Positions 61,382-64,000 of a stretch of DNA of 64,000 nt are shown here, in pieces; the first letter of the stretch is position 1; the number at the start of each line of letters is the position of its first letter. This DNA comes from Cheilinus undulatus (Eukaryota; Chordata; Actinopteri; Labriformes; Labridae): assembly GCF_018320785.1 (NCBI RefSeq), contig NC_054876.1:19118212-19182211 (forward strand), in the 5' to 3' direction. The translations under genes were made by a program, and so were the position numbers. Below the pieces are notes generated by a model that was not told where the DNA came from, searched no databases, and saw only the letters and a list, made by a program, of their open reading frames with translations.

Positions 61382-64000
61382 CTGCGGAAAATATTAAAGA
61401 AAGATAAATGTTGTCACAAGGCTGAGAAAATCTAAAGAGCAGTGAAAATCAAAAATTTGCAATAAATGAAAGACAAGCTGGCACACAGACTCATTGCCAC
61501 AAAAAGGTTAGCGATCACAACCTCTTGATCCAGTAGTGATAGATTTGACCTTTCTTGAAATCATTCTCACAAGTGGAGTTGCTAAGACTAGGGTGTCCTT
61601 TTATAATTGTACTATTTTGCATTGAAAACTAGGGATGCATGATATAATCGGCATCATATCAGTATCAGCAGATATTCACTTTAAAGTGAATTATCGTGTC
61701 AGCAGACATAAAAATTACTGCCAAGATTTATCATGAATATTTTGGTTATAAAAATCTGCCATAGGTTGTTTGAGATCTCCTGACCCCGAAAGTTTGATAG
61801 GGGTCAGGAAGTGGGGAAAAGCCATTAGTATTGAATGGGAATGGAGAAAGTTTGTTCTTTACAGCTATATATATTCTGTAATTATCAGAAAATTCTATGC
61901 ACACTGAGTAAAAATCCCTACACTTTATAAAAAAGTGATTGTTTCACCACAGTTTAACCAATTAACAAATAATAATAAAAAAAATCCTCATTTTGTCAAA
62001 ATCACACTTTTAACTGAAGTAACTGTGATGTAGTATCAAGTAAATAAACCTTGTGGGGTGAGCTACTGAGAAATAATGAGTTGTTCATGAATTAGCTTGT
62101 TCTACGAAACGCCAAAACTTTTGCATGAGCCACTGGAGCAAGTTCCTGTTTGAGTGGCAGTGGCAGTTTGTTGGTGTTGAATCCACATTTAAAATGTCAA
62201 TTATTACTATTAACAAAGGAAAAATTGTTCAGGAGCCAAGACACCAGTTCTACGAATTACCCGTCACAATAAATGAGGCTGGAGGGACATAAGCTGAGGA
62301 AATACGGGTACGATCAGAGTTTAATGAGCTAAACCATTCTGCCTGCTGCTGTTTATCTGTGAGTTTATTATCTTTTAAAAATGTTCTTTCTTAAATATTT
62401 CACTACTTTTGGGACCAAAAAGTTGCTTAGAATTTGATATGTTTTTCTTTTCACACTTTGAGTGCTTGGCATAATAGTAGATAGCTCAAAACATGGCCTT
62501 TTGGCTGTGTTTTTATCTATGCAGAAATCACTTCCTGTGCCCCTCCAGGAGTTCTCTGCCACAGCATCACATTATCTGCAAAGAACCTTCATCAGCGTTA
62601 AATATTTGTCGTACGAATAAATAAGTTAGTGGAGTTTTTTGCTGGATAATCTCACCTACATCAGCTAAAGTTTTTTTTTAAATTCATTATCATTCTTTAG
62701 ACTTAAAAGTATGTTTAAGGACTGAAATGTGTTAATTTGTTCTTCCTTGAACTTGAAATTGTGTTTAAAGGGCTAAAGTTTTAGGTCCAAACAACATTTC
62801 ATCATCAGTTTGATATTAGTATTAACTAAAATACATTTTTAAATATTGGCATATTGAATATCAGCAAAAATCCCATATTAGGGATCCACACTTCAAAAAA
62901 TTGTTTGTTTGATTTTGGATTTTTGTGCTGTCCTAAACTAATGGTAACTTAGTTTCTGTTTGGAAACAGACCTGCTTTATTTTAGAAAGAAAATTAGGAA
63001 CTTCAGGAAGAAATAAGATATGACTAAAACTTCACCACCAGAAAAGGAACTTCTCATGGGTTAAAAGGATAATAAGTTAATGGTAAATGTTTGAATTTAT
63101 CACTTGTCTGCTGAGCTGTCTGGGAGTTGTTGAAGTGAAATGGGACTATTTTGCATCCCTGTTGCTGCAGAAAGACATTGCAGTGGTTTAGCTAAAGGGT
63201 GCTGACAATAACACACATGCTTAAAAATAATTAATGCATTAAATATGGACCTTAATTGCTTAATCAGTTAAATTTAAAAAACAGTTGACGTTTTCAATTT
63301 GGAGTGCTTTACATCAGTGTTCATTTTGTCAACAAAAATATGACTATTCCATACATGACTAAAAAATTTAATTTGCAACATTATTTCCACCAAGAGAGCA
63401 AAACTAATACTATTTAAAAATAGATCTTTAGTGATTAAAAACTCAGATGAAAAGTATGTTTTGTCACTTAAATGACAATAACTTAAAATGTCAGATGCTC
63501 AAACCCCCTTAGATTTCTCCACTGTACATATAATTTCTCAAAATACAATCAGAGATGAAAGAGCATTCAAGGTGTCAGTAGTTTTATCAGTATATTCTAA
63601 AATTATTGCATTATTGAAAGTGCATTACCATGACTGTTTCATGTCTGTATTCATCTTAGAATACATCTTATTAACTTGGTTTAAAGAAGACAACTGTTTT
63701 GACATAAAAGTAATGACAAGAACGTAAGGACTTTTTTCAAATTGTTTTTGAGTTTTTATTGACTAAAACTACCCTAATCTTTTAAGAGTAAAAAATGTGT
63801 CTAAAGTTTGGCTAAAACAATAGAAATTTTGAATCTCAAGACCAAGAATCAAACTCAAATTAAAATAGATAACAAATTTTAAAAATGGTCGCTTTATCAC
63901 AAATAAACTCTGACTTCTTATGTAAACACAAAACCAGAATATCAAAAAAAAACATCCTCTGTCTTAGTTTATCTTGAAATAAATCCCAGACTCCATTCTG
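61382..64000. other. Intron of the coiled-coil gene to the window edge; hAT-like relic 61629-62890
   Basis: The exon boundary at 61381 shows that this is intron sequence. From about 61632 (AGGGATGCATGATATAATCG) to about 62890 (GCATATTGAATATCAGCAAA) the ends resemble old fish hAT-type repeats, but the right end is damaged. From about 63330 to 63840, ACTAAAA-type words match those near 38500. No upstream exon is recognised. Confidence 0.4.

Overview
The window is vertebrate nuclear DNA, almost certainly from a ray-finned (teleost) fish. It is AT-rich and has long introns. It is crowded with Tc1/mariner-type transposon relics, small hAT-like elements and tRNA-derived SINEs of the kinds common in fish. 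The exons encode clear orthologues of vertebrate proteins. No bacterial, phage or CRISPR content is present. I cannot name the species.

Four genes can be assembled, all on the minus strand. From right to left, which is the direction of transcription: (1) 51785-61381, the 3' part of a gene for a long histidine- and serine-rich protein. Its coiled coil resembles the BEGAIN/TJAP1 (PILT) family, and the gene runs off the right side of the window. (2) 42973-47981, a complete four-exon photoreceptor tetraspanin of the peripherin/ROM1 family, most likely rom1. (3) 21859-34372, frmd8, ten coding exons, with a probable non-coding first exon and promoter near 37.2-37.7 kb. (4) 4463-17298, vps51 (fat-free/ANG2), eleven exons encoding the GARP/EARP tethering subunit. 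The exon coordinates were read base by base. Every junction has a GT donor and an AG acceptor and keeps the reading frame. From memory, VPS51, FRMD8 and ROM1 all lie on human 11q12-q13, which supports a conserved block and favours rom1 over prph2. The four genes do not form one pathway. They cover endosome-to-Golgi tethering (vps51), iRhom/ADAM17 surface control (frmd8), photoreceptor disc rims (rom1) and a probable junctional or scaffold protein.

The rest is intronic and intergenic sequence. Mobile DNA includes at least six Tc1/mariner-like copies or fragments, several of them nested. One Tc1 relic sits inside another in vps51 intron 10. A TA-flanked element sits inside an element with an 8-bp target duplication in vps51 intron 4. 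A third, carrying a 0.75-kb insert, lies next to the coiled-coil gene. There are also hAT-like elements with readable 8-bp target duplications, three SINEs, a LINE 3' fragment and three dispersed repeat families present in two or more copies.

The most unusual feature is the large exon at 58594-61381. About 1.8 kb of it is an in-frame minisatellite encoding roughly 590 residues built on His-His-His-His-Gly-Asp and an 11-residue HHHHGDHHSSD-type unit. It is preceded by a serine tract and followed by a coiled coil and a C-terminus (ending TQL) that fits a class I PDZ ligand.
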